Shown here: positions 9,018 to 17,043 of the stretch, piece after piece | Numbering within the stretch: the first letter of the stretch is position 1 | How the letters are laid out: each line of letters starts with the position of its first letter | From: Catenulispora rubra | Lineage (GTDB): Bacteria; Actinomycetota; Actinomycetes; Streptomycetales; Catenulisporaceae | NCBI RefSeq assembly: GCF_015356825.1 | Contig: NZ_JAACYW010000010.1 | Coordinates: 1-64,000, forward strand | DNA length: 64,000 nucleotides | Reading direction: 5' to 3' | Program-made: the position numbers and the translations under genes | Notes under the pieces: generated by a model | Told to the model about the DNA's origin: nothing | What the model saw: the letters and a program-made list of their open reading frames with translations, nothing else | The model's database searches: none

Positions 9018-10160
9018 TGGGGTCTCCTTTGAGGCGGTGGTGTCGTTGGTCGGCGTGGCGATGGTGACGGTGTAGCCGTCGACCGTGGTGGTGGACGTGG
9101 CTGCCGGGAGTGGCGTCGAGGTCGCGGTGCCCGGTGTGGTCACCGGAGTGGACAGCACCAGTGCGGTCGGCTTGCCGTCAGTGCCGGTGGTGATGAACGA
9201 GGCGTAGACCCGGTAGTCGCCGGGCCCTGGGGCGGTCAGCGGCGCGGTCCAAACCAGCCGACACGCCGTGTCGCGCGCGGCCACCCCGCGGGCGCCGGGA
9301 TATCTGGTTCCGAAGGTCCCGGCAGACAGTGAGCCAGAGGCGGTGCGCGGTGCGGTCCGGGAGAGCTTGTCGCCGGGGTTGAGCGCGGTGTGCCCGGCGT
9401 CCTTAAAGCCGGAGAAGGCGCCGTTCATCGCGCCGGCGGTGGTATCGCCGGAGCCGCCGAGGGCCGCGTCCTGTGCGGAGGCTTCGGCCGCGCCGGAGGC
9501 CGCGCCCCAGTCGCCGTCGAACAGCACTCCAGCGCCGAAGTTGATCGCCGCCGTCTTGAGCTCGTTGGTGTCGAAGCCGGAGCGGCGGTACTGGCAGATC
9601 TCGATGAACTGCGCGAAGAAGTCCAGGCCGACCTGGTTGAAATCGGACTCGGCCAGGTGCGCGATCAGCTTGATGATGGTCTTGCGGATCAGGACGTTGA
9701 CCGCCACCCGGGTGGCCGCGGTCTCGGCGACCGCCGCGCCCTCGCTGGCCCCGAACGTGAACGGGGCCAGCGCCAGGTCGATCGCGATCTCGGCGGCCAG
9801 GATCACCAGGTGGGTGATGATCTCGATCCGCAGGGTCTCGATCTCCAGCGCCATGTTCTCCAGCGCGTCGCCGAGCGAGGTGCAGACTGTCGCCAGTTTC
9901 GGCAGGTACGCCTGGTCGCCTTCGGTCAGACCGTGCAGGACGGCGTCGATCGCGCCGCGCGCCGTGCCGGCCTGGATGGCCGCGTCGACCTGCGCGGTGC
10001 CCGCGCGGGTGCCGTCGACGAGGCCGTTGACCAGGGTCCCGGCGTTCCGCCAGTTCGCCGCCAGGGCGCGCAGGTCGCCTTCGTTGCCCTCCGGCCACTG
10101 GTTGCCGACGACGATCTCCAGCAGGACCTGGACGCCGGGCGGGACTACATGTTCGGCCAC
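8790..10160 (-). CDS. Chimeric ORF: WXG-type N-domain + copper-protein fragment + HMA domain
   Basis: The 456-residue frame joins three parts that normally sit in separate genes. Residues 1-270 resemble the helical N-terminal domain of WXG/polymorphic toxin proteins (GNQWPEGNEGDLRALAANWR). Residues 285-365 resemble the C-terminal beta domain of actinomycete copper-associated secreted proteins (TAPGPGDYRVYASF, then VDGYTVTIA), cut off early. Residues 382-456 are a complete copper chaperone. The last part keeps its own AAGGAG site and GTG start, so the stop codon between genes appears to have been lost by a deletion. The GTG start lies 4 bp after the upstream stop. Whether the long fusion is made is unknown. 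Confidence 0.6.
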   Translation of the reverse strand: MAEHVVPPGVQVLLEIVVGNQWPEGNEGDLRALAANWRNAGTLVNGLVDGTRAGTAQVDAAIQAGTARGAIDAVLHGLTEGDQAYLPKLATVCTSLGDALENMALEIETLRIEIITHLVILAAEIAIDLALAPFTFGASEGAAVAETAATRVAVNVLIRKTIIKLIAHLAESDFNQVGLDFFAQFIEICQYRRSGFDTNELKTAAINFGAGVLFDGDWGAASGAAEASAQDAALGGSGDTTAGAMNGAFSGFKDAGHTALNPGDKLSRTAPRTASGSLSAGTFGTRYPGARGVAARDTACRLVWTAPLTAPGPGDYRVYASFITTGTDGKPTALVLSTPVTTPGTATSTPLPAATSTTTVDGYTVTIATPTNDTTASKETPVTDSTTDNTVAVYTVTGMTCEHCVKSVTEEVSAIAGVSAVEVELTSGKVTVTSAAPLDEADVKAAVDEAGYQLLT

Positions 10161-10164
10161 CGCC

Positions 10165-10530
10165 TCACAGTCCCGAGGCCTTGGCCAGGCTGGTGACCAC
10201 GGCCTTCGAGTGCTCGTCAGCGTTCTGATAGCCCTGGTGCGTGTCCTTCAGGGCGTCGGCGAGCCCGGAGAACGGATCGACCAACGCTTCCAGTGCCTGG
10301 GCGTCGGCCTGCGCTTTGAGGTCTTCGAAGTCCTGCACTCATGTCCCGGTACCCCGTGCTCCGGAAGTCCAGCGTCTCGACCTCGCCGGTAGGACCGACC
10401 TCGACGACCAGCATGCGGTCGCGCGAGCGTGCCGTGCCGTGGACGGAGGCCAGAGCCTCTCGCGCTTTCAGCGCTTCCTGCTCGACGCGGCGCAGGCGCT
10501 CGTAAGCGTCAGGGCATCGGTGGGCGGCAT
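10165..10530 (-). pseudogene. YbaB/EbfC-like protein with frameshifts
   Basis: An ATG at 10530 with an AAGAGG site begins MPPTDAL. The frame then has to shift to read DAYERLRRVEQEALKAREAL, then RDRMLVVEVGPTGEVETLDF and RSTGYRDM, the core of YbaB/EbfC-type nucleoid-associated proteins encoded beside WXG genes. It must shift again to VQDFEDLKAQADAQALEALV and ends at 10165-10167, 4 bp before the WXG-type ORF. Two frameshifts argue for decay or sequence error. In intact loci such proteins precede WXG-type secretion substrates, and the order here is the same. Confidence 0.55.
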
Positions 10531-10710
10531 GGACACCTCTTCGTCGGAACAACGGATCGCTGACGAGTCTGGTCGAGTTGCATGCCGCCGCAGAAGGTTC
10601 GCGACGAAGTCCAAACGCGGCCCGAACGAATAGCATATACAGGCGCTGATATTCGGGGCAACCTGTGGTGAACGAAAGGTGCCGCTGATCGTGGGACTGC
10701 TCGCACACCT

Positions 10711-11994
10711 TCAGGCTTCGACCGTGGCGGCCACCGGATCCCCGGCGCTCCGCGGATCCGAGGTCTGCTGCAACGCCGCCACCGCCAGCACTGCTCCCAC
10801 CGCTGCGACGCCGGCCCCGCTCCACCACACCACGGCGTCGCTCGCGGTGGCGTGGATCTCCAGAGCGGCCAGCGGGCCGACGGCATAGGCCAGCGAGACG
10901 GAGCCGTCGAACGCGCCGAGGTACGCGCCCCGCTGCGGCGCCGGGGCCAGGTCGGCGGCCAGCGCCTGTGCGGTCGGAGTCCAGGCGATCTCACCGAAGG
11001 TCGACAGCACCACCACCGCCGCGATCATCGCCGCCGACGTGTTGAGGAGGAACAGCAGGAACGGCCCGCCGGTCAGTGTTGCCGCCACGATCACCAGCGC
11101 CTGGCGCGGCAGCCGGTCGCCGAAGCGGGTCGCGCGGGCCTGGAACAGCACGATCAGCACCGGGTTCAACGCGATGAGCGCGCCCCAGGCCGAGACCGGC
11201 AGATGGTAGGAGGAGACCGCCGCCACGGGCAGGAACCGGTCGGTGGCCGCCAGGGTGAGTGTGATCAGGGTGATGGAGGACAGGAACAGCAGGAACGTGC
11301 CGTCGCGCCACAGGGTACGGTCGGCTGTCTCCTTCCCGGCCGCGGCCGAGTCCCGGCGCGGGGGATCGTGGATCAGCAGCCGCGCGGTGACGACTGCGGC
11401 CAGGCTGACCGTGGCCAGCCCGGCGAACATCGTCGGCCAGCCGCCGACCGCCACCAGCAGGGCCGCGCCGGGCGGCCCCAGGATGACCGACATGCTGCGC
11501 AGCACCCGCATCGAGGCGAACGCCGACTTGCGCTCGCCGGCCGGGACCGCGTCGGCGATCAGCGCCGAGGACGCCGCGCTGCCGGGCGGGCCGAGCGGGC
11601 CGAAGGCGACGATCAGCGCCAGCCCGGGCAGCACGTGGCCGCCGGCGAAGGTGAACGCCGCGATGCACACCGCCTGCGCGAGCCAGCTGGCCAGGATCAC
11701 CGGCCGTCGGCCGCGCCGGTCGGACAGGCGTCCGCCCAGGTAGCCGGAGCCGATCCCCGAAGCAGCCCGGATGAACAGCGCTACTCCGACCGCTCCTGCT
11801 GCGGCGTGCAGGCGCTGGATCGCCCAGATCGTGACGTACGCCGAGAAGCCCGACGTCGCCAGCCCCTGTACTGCCGTCGCCAGAATCAGGGGTCTGATGT
11901 CTGGTGGTACGTCGGGCAGGCCGAAGAGTCGAAGGACCCGCAGGCCTAGGCGGGTGGCAAGGGATCCCTCGGGTTGGTTCACGTTCTTGTACAT
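10711..11994 (-). CDS. MFS transporter (multidrug-efflux type)
   Basis: The 427-residue product has about twelve hydrophobic helices. It carries the MFS signature after the second helix (GGRLSDRRGRRPVI, the G-x-x-x-D-R-x-G-R-R motif) and a central basic loop near residues 190-215. The start is taken at MYKNVNQP; upstream residues are Pro/Arg-rich and not family-like. It lies 92 bp downstream of the LuxR-type gene on the same strand, so the two probably form an operon. Substrate unknown. It could export the product of the nearby peptide cluster, but it points away from it. Confidence 0.85.
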   Translation of the reverse strand: MYKNVNQPEGSLATRLGLRVLRLFGLPDVPPDIRPLILATAVQGLATSGFSAYVTIWAIQRLHAAAGAVGVALFIRAASGIGSGYLGGRLSDRRGRRPVILASWLAQAVCIAAFTFAGGHVLPGLALIVAFGPLGPPGSAASSALIADAVPAGERKSAFASMRVLRSMSVILGPPGAALLVAVGGWPTMFAGLATVSLAAVVTARLLIHDPPRRDSAAAGKETADRTLWRDGTFLLFLSSITLITLTLAATDRFLPVAAVSSYHLPVSAWGALIALNPVLIVLFQARATRFGDRLPRQALVIVAATLTGGPFLLFLLNTSAAMIAAVVVLSTFGEIAWTPTAQALAADLAPAPQRGAYLGAFDGSVSLAYAVGPLAALEIHATASDAVVWWSGAGVAAVGAVLAVAALQQTSDPRSAGDPVAATVEA

Positions 11995-12086
11995 AGCAAT
12001 GCCCGCCGGTTGCGGCCAGGGGACGCGCGGACGCGCCAGGGATTCGCCAGCCCCGGCCGCAACCGTTTTCGGCACCGTGTCGGGCG

Positions 12087-12803
12087 TCAGACCAGTCCGC
12101 GTTTGGCGGCGGCCACCCCGGCTTCGAAACGACTCGACGCGTGCAGCTGATCACACAATGCGGTCACCCGCCGCCGATAGGTGCGGACGGAGATCTCAAG
12201 CCGACGCGCGGCCTGCTCGTCCTTCAGGCCCGCTGAAAGGCAGCGCAAGATGCGCACCTCCAGCTGGGACAGGTGGGCCGCTGGGCCGCGTGGCGACGGC
12301 GCCGGATCGGCATGGTGGAACGCCCAGGTGGCGACGGCGAGGACGGCCGGTGATCGGGACACCGTCCGCTCCCGCCCCGCCCGGTCGTGGCGCTTGGGCA
12401 GCACCACGGCCGCCGAGTCGATCACGGCCAGCCACGTCGTCAGCCCCGGCAGCGTCCGCACTTCGATCTCCGGTCTTTGCCGGGATCTGGCCGGCGCCAG
12501 ATGCCCGTTCGTCAGGAGATCCGCTGTCGGGAGCGAGGTATCCGGCGTCTTCGGGGATTCTCCGGGCGCTCGCTGGATCTGCAACAGCTGTCCGCTTTCG
12601 GGCGGACCATTCAGGAATGATTCCTCCACCTCGCTCATGTAGTTGAGAATCGCCAGGTCGTCGCGAGCAGGGGCATGCTCGCAGTCGTACCGTCCCAGGA
12701 CCGCGTCGACCGCAGCGTGCAGTCGTGCGGCCAGGTCCGGTCCGTTCATCGGATCCATGGCGGGCCCGAGTTCCGCCATGGGCACATTCGTTCCCCCGAG
12801 CAT
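12087..12803 (-). CDS. LuxR-type HTH regulator beside the NRPS cluster
   Basis: The 238-residue protein ends in a LuxR-like helix-turn-helix (LSQLEVRILRCLSAGLKDEQ, then AARRLEISVRTYRRRVTALC). The tail (HASSRFEAGVAAAKRGLV) strongly resembles that of the 4102-5103 regulator. The N-terminal half is short and lacks the TrmB winged helix, so this is a reduced member of the same group. The ATG at 12803 has a GGAAGGGG site. It is divergent from the biosynthetic operon starting at 13260 and is the best candidate for its pathway regulator. Confidence 0.75.
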   Translation of the reverse strand: MLGGTNVPMAELGPAMDPMNGPDLAARLHAAVDAVLGRYDCEHAPARDDLAILNYMSEVEESFLNGPPESGQLLQIQRAPGESPKTPDTSLPTADLLTNGHLAPARSRQRPEIEVRTLPGLTTWLAVIDSAAVVLPKRHDRAGRERTVSRSPAVLAVATWAFHHADPAPSPRGPAAHLSQLEVRILRCLSAGLKDEQAARRLEISVRTYRRRVTALCDQLHASSRFEAGVAAAKRGLV

Positions 12804-13259
12804 TGATGCAACCCCTTCCAAAAGGGCCGATCCTTATGCCTCGCGCTGCTGGTGCCGGGCTTGCGCGTGTTGCTGGGCGGGTGCTTTGTCCGGCCCAGCA
12901 GTGTCGCCGTCGGGCCCAGACCGCCGGTGGCCATGCCGTGCCTCGGGCGTGCGACGCGGACAGCTAACCCGTGCATCAACCCGAATCATCACCATCCGAT
13001 CAACGGCATGGCAAGACGGTATTCTCCGACTGAGTACCCGATAAAGGCCTTGAGAAGGCGATGGCCCAGCTGACGGCCATCAAGGGGTTCTGGCGATGAC
13101 CACAAGTCGCCAATCACCGCCAGTCCACCGATGTTGGCCACTAGTGGGCAAATCCTTGCTGATCGCCATAACCGCTGGTGAACATGCTGTCATGCCGGGG
13201 GTGAGGGGCCGCCGGGCTGTGATCGAGGAACCGTCCGCAGATATGGCGAGGGGAACATC
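12804..13259. promoter_or_regulatory. Divergent control region of the NRPS operon
   Basis: This 456-bp gap between the LuxR-type gene and the first biosynthetic gene must hold promoters for both directions. I see the inverted repeat TGGCGA/TCGCCA (13091-13096 and 13107-13112, 10-bp spacer) as a possible operator, and a GAGGGGAA ribosome binding site before the ATG at 13260. No confident -10/-35 pair can be named. Confidence 0.4.
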
Positions 13260-14738
13260 ATGACCCTGATTCCCAAGATGAAGCCCGGCGAATACTCCGC
13301 AGAGCTCCCCGCCGAGTTCTCCGCAGCCGAGCTCGCCGACTACCTGAGCGTCTACTGCGCCAACCCGCTGTTCCGCAGCGCGCGCTTCGAGGAGTTGGAG
13401 ATCGACGACGACCCCTACCGCCGGCCGGTGCGCCCCGAAGATCTCAGCTTCCTGCGTTACGACCGCCCGTTCGGCCGTGCGAACTCCTCGCAGCTGTCCG
13501 CCCTGATCGGCCACCGCATGCTGCTGAACATCCACGACACCGCCAAGCCGATGTTCGCCGAGAAGATGACGCCTGAGCGCTGGGAGGAGTACCGGCTCTT
13601 CTACGGCGCACGCAACCGGGTCCTCGGCGAGTTGGTGCGACCGCTGCTCGAGGAGCATGTGTTCGGATTCGTCCACGACGCGGTCGCCGAGCAGACCGCC
13701 GACGCCCCCGTTCCGGACGTCGCGGGCCTGCGGAGCCTGCTCACGGCCATCGCCGAGCAGCGTGGCCGGGCCGCCGCGGAAGTCCTCGGCCTGGTCGCCG
13801 AAGCCGGTGCCGCTGCCGAGGCGGCGAAGATGACCGCCGTCCAGCTGCTGGCCGGTACCATCAACGCGCCGCTTCGGGTCAGCCCGCTGATGATCCCGGC
13901 CGCCGACGGCACCGGTGGCGGCGACGGGCTCGCCGCTCTGACGAACGGACGCCGCGAGACCCACCCGATCGACGACGTCCTGAACACCGTCATGGAAGCT
14001 TGCGGCTTCGGCGTCCGACCGCATCGCTACTACCAGTACTACCTGCCGTCGACCCTGGCCGCGATGAACTACTTGAACGCCACAGCGCGCGACCACGGCC
14101 GGGTCTTCGAATTCCTCGGCGCCATGTGCGTGCGGACCCTGGACTCGCTGGCGTTGATCGGCGGCCACGGTGCCCGCCTGGCCGAGTTGGCCGGGCCCGC
14201 CGACACCGCGTCCACCGAGGCCGCGCTGACCCGTAGCGCCCCGAGCACCGAGGCCGAGACCGCCGCGGCCCTCGAGGAGATCACCCGCACCGTCCTGGAG
14301 CCGCTGGCACACCGCTTCGGGCCGCAGGCCCTGGCCGCTTTCGACCGCGGTGCGCGCGAATACGCGGTGCTCCTGGACGTCCACCACGACGACATGGCCA
14401 TCCAGCTCCGGTGGATCGACAGCTCACCGGCCTACCGGGCCAAGGCCGAGCGGTTGCAGGCGGCCATCGACGAGCACCACATCCCGGTCGCCCTGGACAC
14501 CTTCGTCGAGTCCTCGGCGGAGTGCTCCACCACCCACGTCCACGACGACGACCGGCTGCTGGTCATCGAGAGCGGCGCGATGGAGTTCTGGAACTGCTTC
14601 TCCGGCACCCACAAGTTCGGCCCCGGCGACAAGCTCTTCATCCCCAAGCACCGCCTGCACGGCTCGGTCGTGCTGTCCGGCGAGTGCGTCTATCACCAGC
14701 CGGTCATCAACGCCGACCTGGACCGCCGCTATGGCTGA
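13260..14738 (+). CDS. SznF-like N-N bond forming cupin protein
   Basis: The 492-residue protein follows the whole layout of SznF (streptozotocin N-nitroso synthase), compared from memory. It shares an N-terminal region (DDDPYRRPVRPEDLSFLRYD), a heme-oxygenase-like helical middle (GARNRVLGELVRPLLEEHVF; HRYYQYYLPSTLAAMNYLNA) and a C-terminal cupin (THVHDDDRLLVIESGAMEFW). Cupin ligands H426, H428 and H467 have the same spacing as SznF H407, H409 and H448. In contrast the Glu/His/Asp diiron ligands of the helical domain seem missing except a His near 235. So the cupin chemistry (N-N rearrangement) may remain while N-hydroxylation is lost or done by the next gene. It overlaps that gene by 8 bp and is the first gene of the operon. 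Confidence 0.85.
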   Translation: MTLIPKMKPGEYSAELPAEFSAAELADYLSVYCANPLFRSARFEELEIDDDPYRRPVRPEDLSFLRYDRPFGRANSSQLSALIGHRMLLNIHDTAKPMFAEKMTPERWEEYRLFYGARNRVLGELVRPLLEEHVFGFVHDAVAEQTADAPVPDVAGLRSLLTAIAEQRGRAAAEVLGLVAEAGAAAEAAKMTAVQLLAGTINAPLRVSPLMIPAADGTGGGDGLAALTNGRRETHPIDDVLNTVMEACGFGVRPHRYYQYYLPSTLAAMNYLNATARDHGRVFEFLGAMCVRTLDSLALIGGHGARLAELAGPADTASTEAALTRSAPSTEAETAAALEEITRTVLEPLAHRFGPQALAAFDRGAREYAVLLDVHHDDMAIQLRWIDSSPAYRAKAERLQAAIDEHHIPVALDTFVESSAECSTTHVHDDDRLLVIESGAMEFWNCFSGTHKFGPGDKLFIPKHRLHGSVVLSGECVYHQPVINADLDRRYG

Positions 14739-17043
14739 GCCGACCGCAGGCGCGCTGCTGCCGGAGATCTCGGGCAAGCGGCTGTTCCGCACCGACCTCT
14801 CCGAGCTGCCGCAGGACGCCCCGCAGTGGCTGGCTCCGGCGCTGGAGGTCTTCCGCGCCGACGTCGGTCACGACGAGTATCCCTGCCACTTCGGCCGCAA
14901 CGCACTGCACCTCGGCGAGCTGTTCGGCACGTGGATCGGCGCCGACGGCGACCTGTCCGTGTTGCGTGACGACCTCGCCGCGTTCCTGGACGCCACCCGG
15001 CCGTTCGCGCATCGGCGCATGGCGCTGTCAGCGTTCTTCGCCCCCGAGCCCGACGCCGACCACGCGGCCCACGGCCGCCGGTTCTGGACCGCGCTGCGTG
15101 GCCTGAGCGACCTCGACGACCGGCCGTGGCCGGACGAGATCCCGACCGTGCCGGAGCACAACCGCTGGGAGTTCTCCTTCCACGGTGTGCCGATGTTCGT
15201 CTTCGCCGCGACCCCGACGCACGTCGCCCGGCGCAGCCGCAACCTCGGGCCGGGCCTGGTGATGCTGTTCCAGCCGCGCAACGTGTTCGCGGGGATCGAA
15301 GGCGGGAGCCCGGCCGGGATCGTCGCGCGGCGACGGATCCGCGAGCGTCTGGCGACCTGGGACACCGTGCAGCCGCACCCGTTCATGGGCGACTACGGCG
15401 ACCCGTCGAACTTCGAGTGGAAGCAGTACTACATCACCGATGGCGACGGCGGGACGATGTACGAGGCCTGCCCGCTGAACCACGGCTTGCCCGAGACGGC
15501 TGCGGCCACCGTCGCCGACGAGCCGGCGGTCGACGACCTCCACGGCTTCGTCCACAAACTGTTCGAGCAGCAGGCGGCGAAGGCCCCGACGGCGGTCGCC
15601 GTCATCGCCGGCGACGTCGTCCTCGACTACCGCACGCTCGACCGGCGTGCCAACCGCCTCGCGCACAGCCTGATCGCCGAAGGCGTCGGCCCCGAGCACC
15701 GCGTGGGCGTCATCGCCGACCGGAGCGCCGACACCGTCGTGGCGCTGCTCGGTGTACTCAAGGCCGGAGCCGCCTACGTCCCCGTCGACCCCGCGCTCCC
15801 CGAGGAGCGCAGGGCTCTGATGTTCGACGAGTCGGGCGTGGACGTGGTGGTGGCCTCGGGGCGGCTGTTCGGCCAGGTGCCCGTCGGTCCGCGACGTCTG
15901 GTCGCCGCCGACGGTGCCGGACCTCTTTCGGAAGAGCCGCCGGCCGCAGCCGCGACCTCGGAGAATCTCGCTTACGTGCTCTACACCTCCGGCTCGACGG
16001 GTGTCCCCAAGGGCGTCATGGTCACCCAGCGCCAGCTCGCTCTGGCGACCCTGGCCCAGCAGGTGCCCGACCGGCCCTGGCCCGAGGCGTTCCTGCTGCC
16101 GATCTCGTTCTCGTTCGACGCCTCCGGCGTCGGCCTGTGGTGGACGCTCACCAGCGGTGGGACGCTGATCATCCCGCAGGACGGCGACCATCGCGACCCG
16201 GGACGGCTCAGGGAGCTGATCCAGCTCTACGGCGCCACGCATACCGACTGCACACCCGCGCTCTACGATCTGATCCTCGGTGCCGATCCGACGCCGCTGG
16301 CAAGCCTGCGTTGCGCGATCGTCGGCGGCGAGGTACTTCCTCCGGCCCTGGTGGCCCGTCACCGCGCGCTGTTGCCGGACTGCCTGCTGGAGAACAACTA
16401 CGGGCCGACCGAGGTCGCCGTCTGGGCCGCGACCCACCTGCTGCGCGAGGACCGGGACCTGCCGGGCGACCGCGTGCCGATCGGCCGTCCCATCGCCTGC
16501 ACCAGGGCCCACGTGCTGGACGACGACCTGGTCCCGGTCGCAGACGGGATCGCAGAGCTCTACCTCGGCGGCGGCAACGTCGCCCGGGGCTACCAGCTCC
16601 GCCCCGGCCTGACCGCCGAACGCTTCCTGCCTGACCCGGACCCCTCGGCCTTCGGCGCGCGGATGTACCGCACCGGCGATCTGGTGCGTCGCACGGATGC
16701 CGGGCTGCTGGAGTTCCACGGTCGAGCCGACTCCCAGGTCAAGGTCCGAGGCCACCGGGTCGAGCTCGGCGAGGTCGAGGCCGCGTTGCGGGCCCATCCC
16801 GAGGTGGTCGAGGCGGCGGCCGCGTTGCGGACCGTCGCCGGCGAGCCGGTGCTGGTGGCCTACCTCAGCCTGGCCCCTGGTGCCCAGCTTTCCGACGTCG
16901 CCGTCCGCGCGCACCTGGCTCCTCGGCTGCCGACCTCGTTCCTGCCGTCCCGGATCGTGCGGCTCGCGGCGCTGCCCCGTCACGCCAACGGCAAGCTCGA
17001 CCGCACCGGGCTGCCGGATCCCGTCCCGGAGACCGCCTCGTGA
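14731..17043 (+). CDS. YqcI/YcgG-type N-oxygenase fused to stand-alone adenylation domain
   Basis: The protein has 770 residues. Residues 15-245 match the YqcI/YcgG family (YPCHFGRNALHLGELFG; WEFSFHGVPMFVF; RRSRNLGPGLVMLFQPRNVF; GDYGDPSNFEWKQYY), which includes the heme-dependent N-hydroxylase GntA of guanitoxin synthesis. Residues 265-765 form a complete NRPS adenylation domain (LYTSGSTGVPKG near 417, NNYGPTE, YRTGDLV, HANGKLDR). No carrier domain follows. The ten specificity positions, by my alignment, read D-A-V-D-I-G-N-V-W-K; the Asp at position 278 hints at a basic substrate such as arginine. GTGA overlap with the next gene. Likely role: oxidise and/or activate a guanidino amino acid and load it in trans. 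The heme assignment is by family only. Confidence 0.85.
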   Translation: MAEPTAGALLPEISGKRLFRTDLSELPQDAPQWLAPALEVFRADVGHDEYPCHFGRNALHLGELFGTWIGADGDLSVLRDDLAAFLDATRPFAHRRMALSAFFAPEPDADHAAHGRRFWTALRGLSDLDDRPWPDEIPTVPEHNRWEFSFHGVPMFVFAATPTHVARRSRNLGPGLVMLFQPRNVFAGIEGGSPAGIVARRRIRERLATWDTVQPHPFMGDYGDPSNFEWKQYYITDGDGGTMYEACPLNHGLPETAAATVADEPAVDDLHGFVHKLFEQQAAKAPTAVAVIAGDVVLDYRTLDRRANRLAHSLIAEGVGPEHRVGVIADRSADTVVALLGVLKAGAAYVPVDPALPEERRALMFDESGVDVVVASGRLFGQVPVGPRRLVAADGAGPLSEEPPAAAATSENLAYVLYTSGSTGVPKGVMVTQRQLALATLAQQVPDRPWPEAFLLPISFSFDASGVGLWWTLTSGGTLIIPQDGDHRDPGRLRELIQLYGATHTDCTPALYDLILGADPTPLASLRCAIVGGEVLPPALVARHRALLPDCLLENNYGPTEVAVWAATHLLREDRDLPGDRVPIGRPIACTRAHVLDDDLVPVADGIAELYLGGGNVARGYQLRPGLTAERFLPDPDPSAFGARMYRTGDLVRRTDAGLLEFHGRADSQVKVRGHRVELGEVEAALRAHPEVVEAAAALRTVAGEPVLVAYLSLAPGAQLSDVAVRAHLAPRLPTSFLPSRIVRLAALPRHANGKLDRTGLPDPVPETAS

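Noticed and set aside
11000-12154. Long minus-strand frame overlapping the MFS gene
   Set aside because: Arg/Pro/Ala-rich shadow of the MFS gene in another frame.
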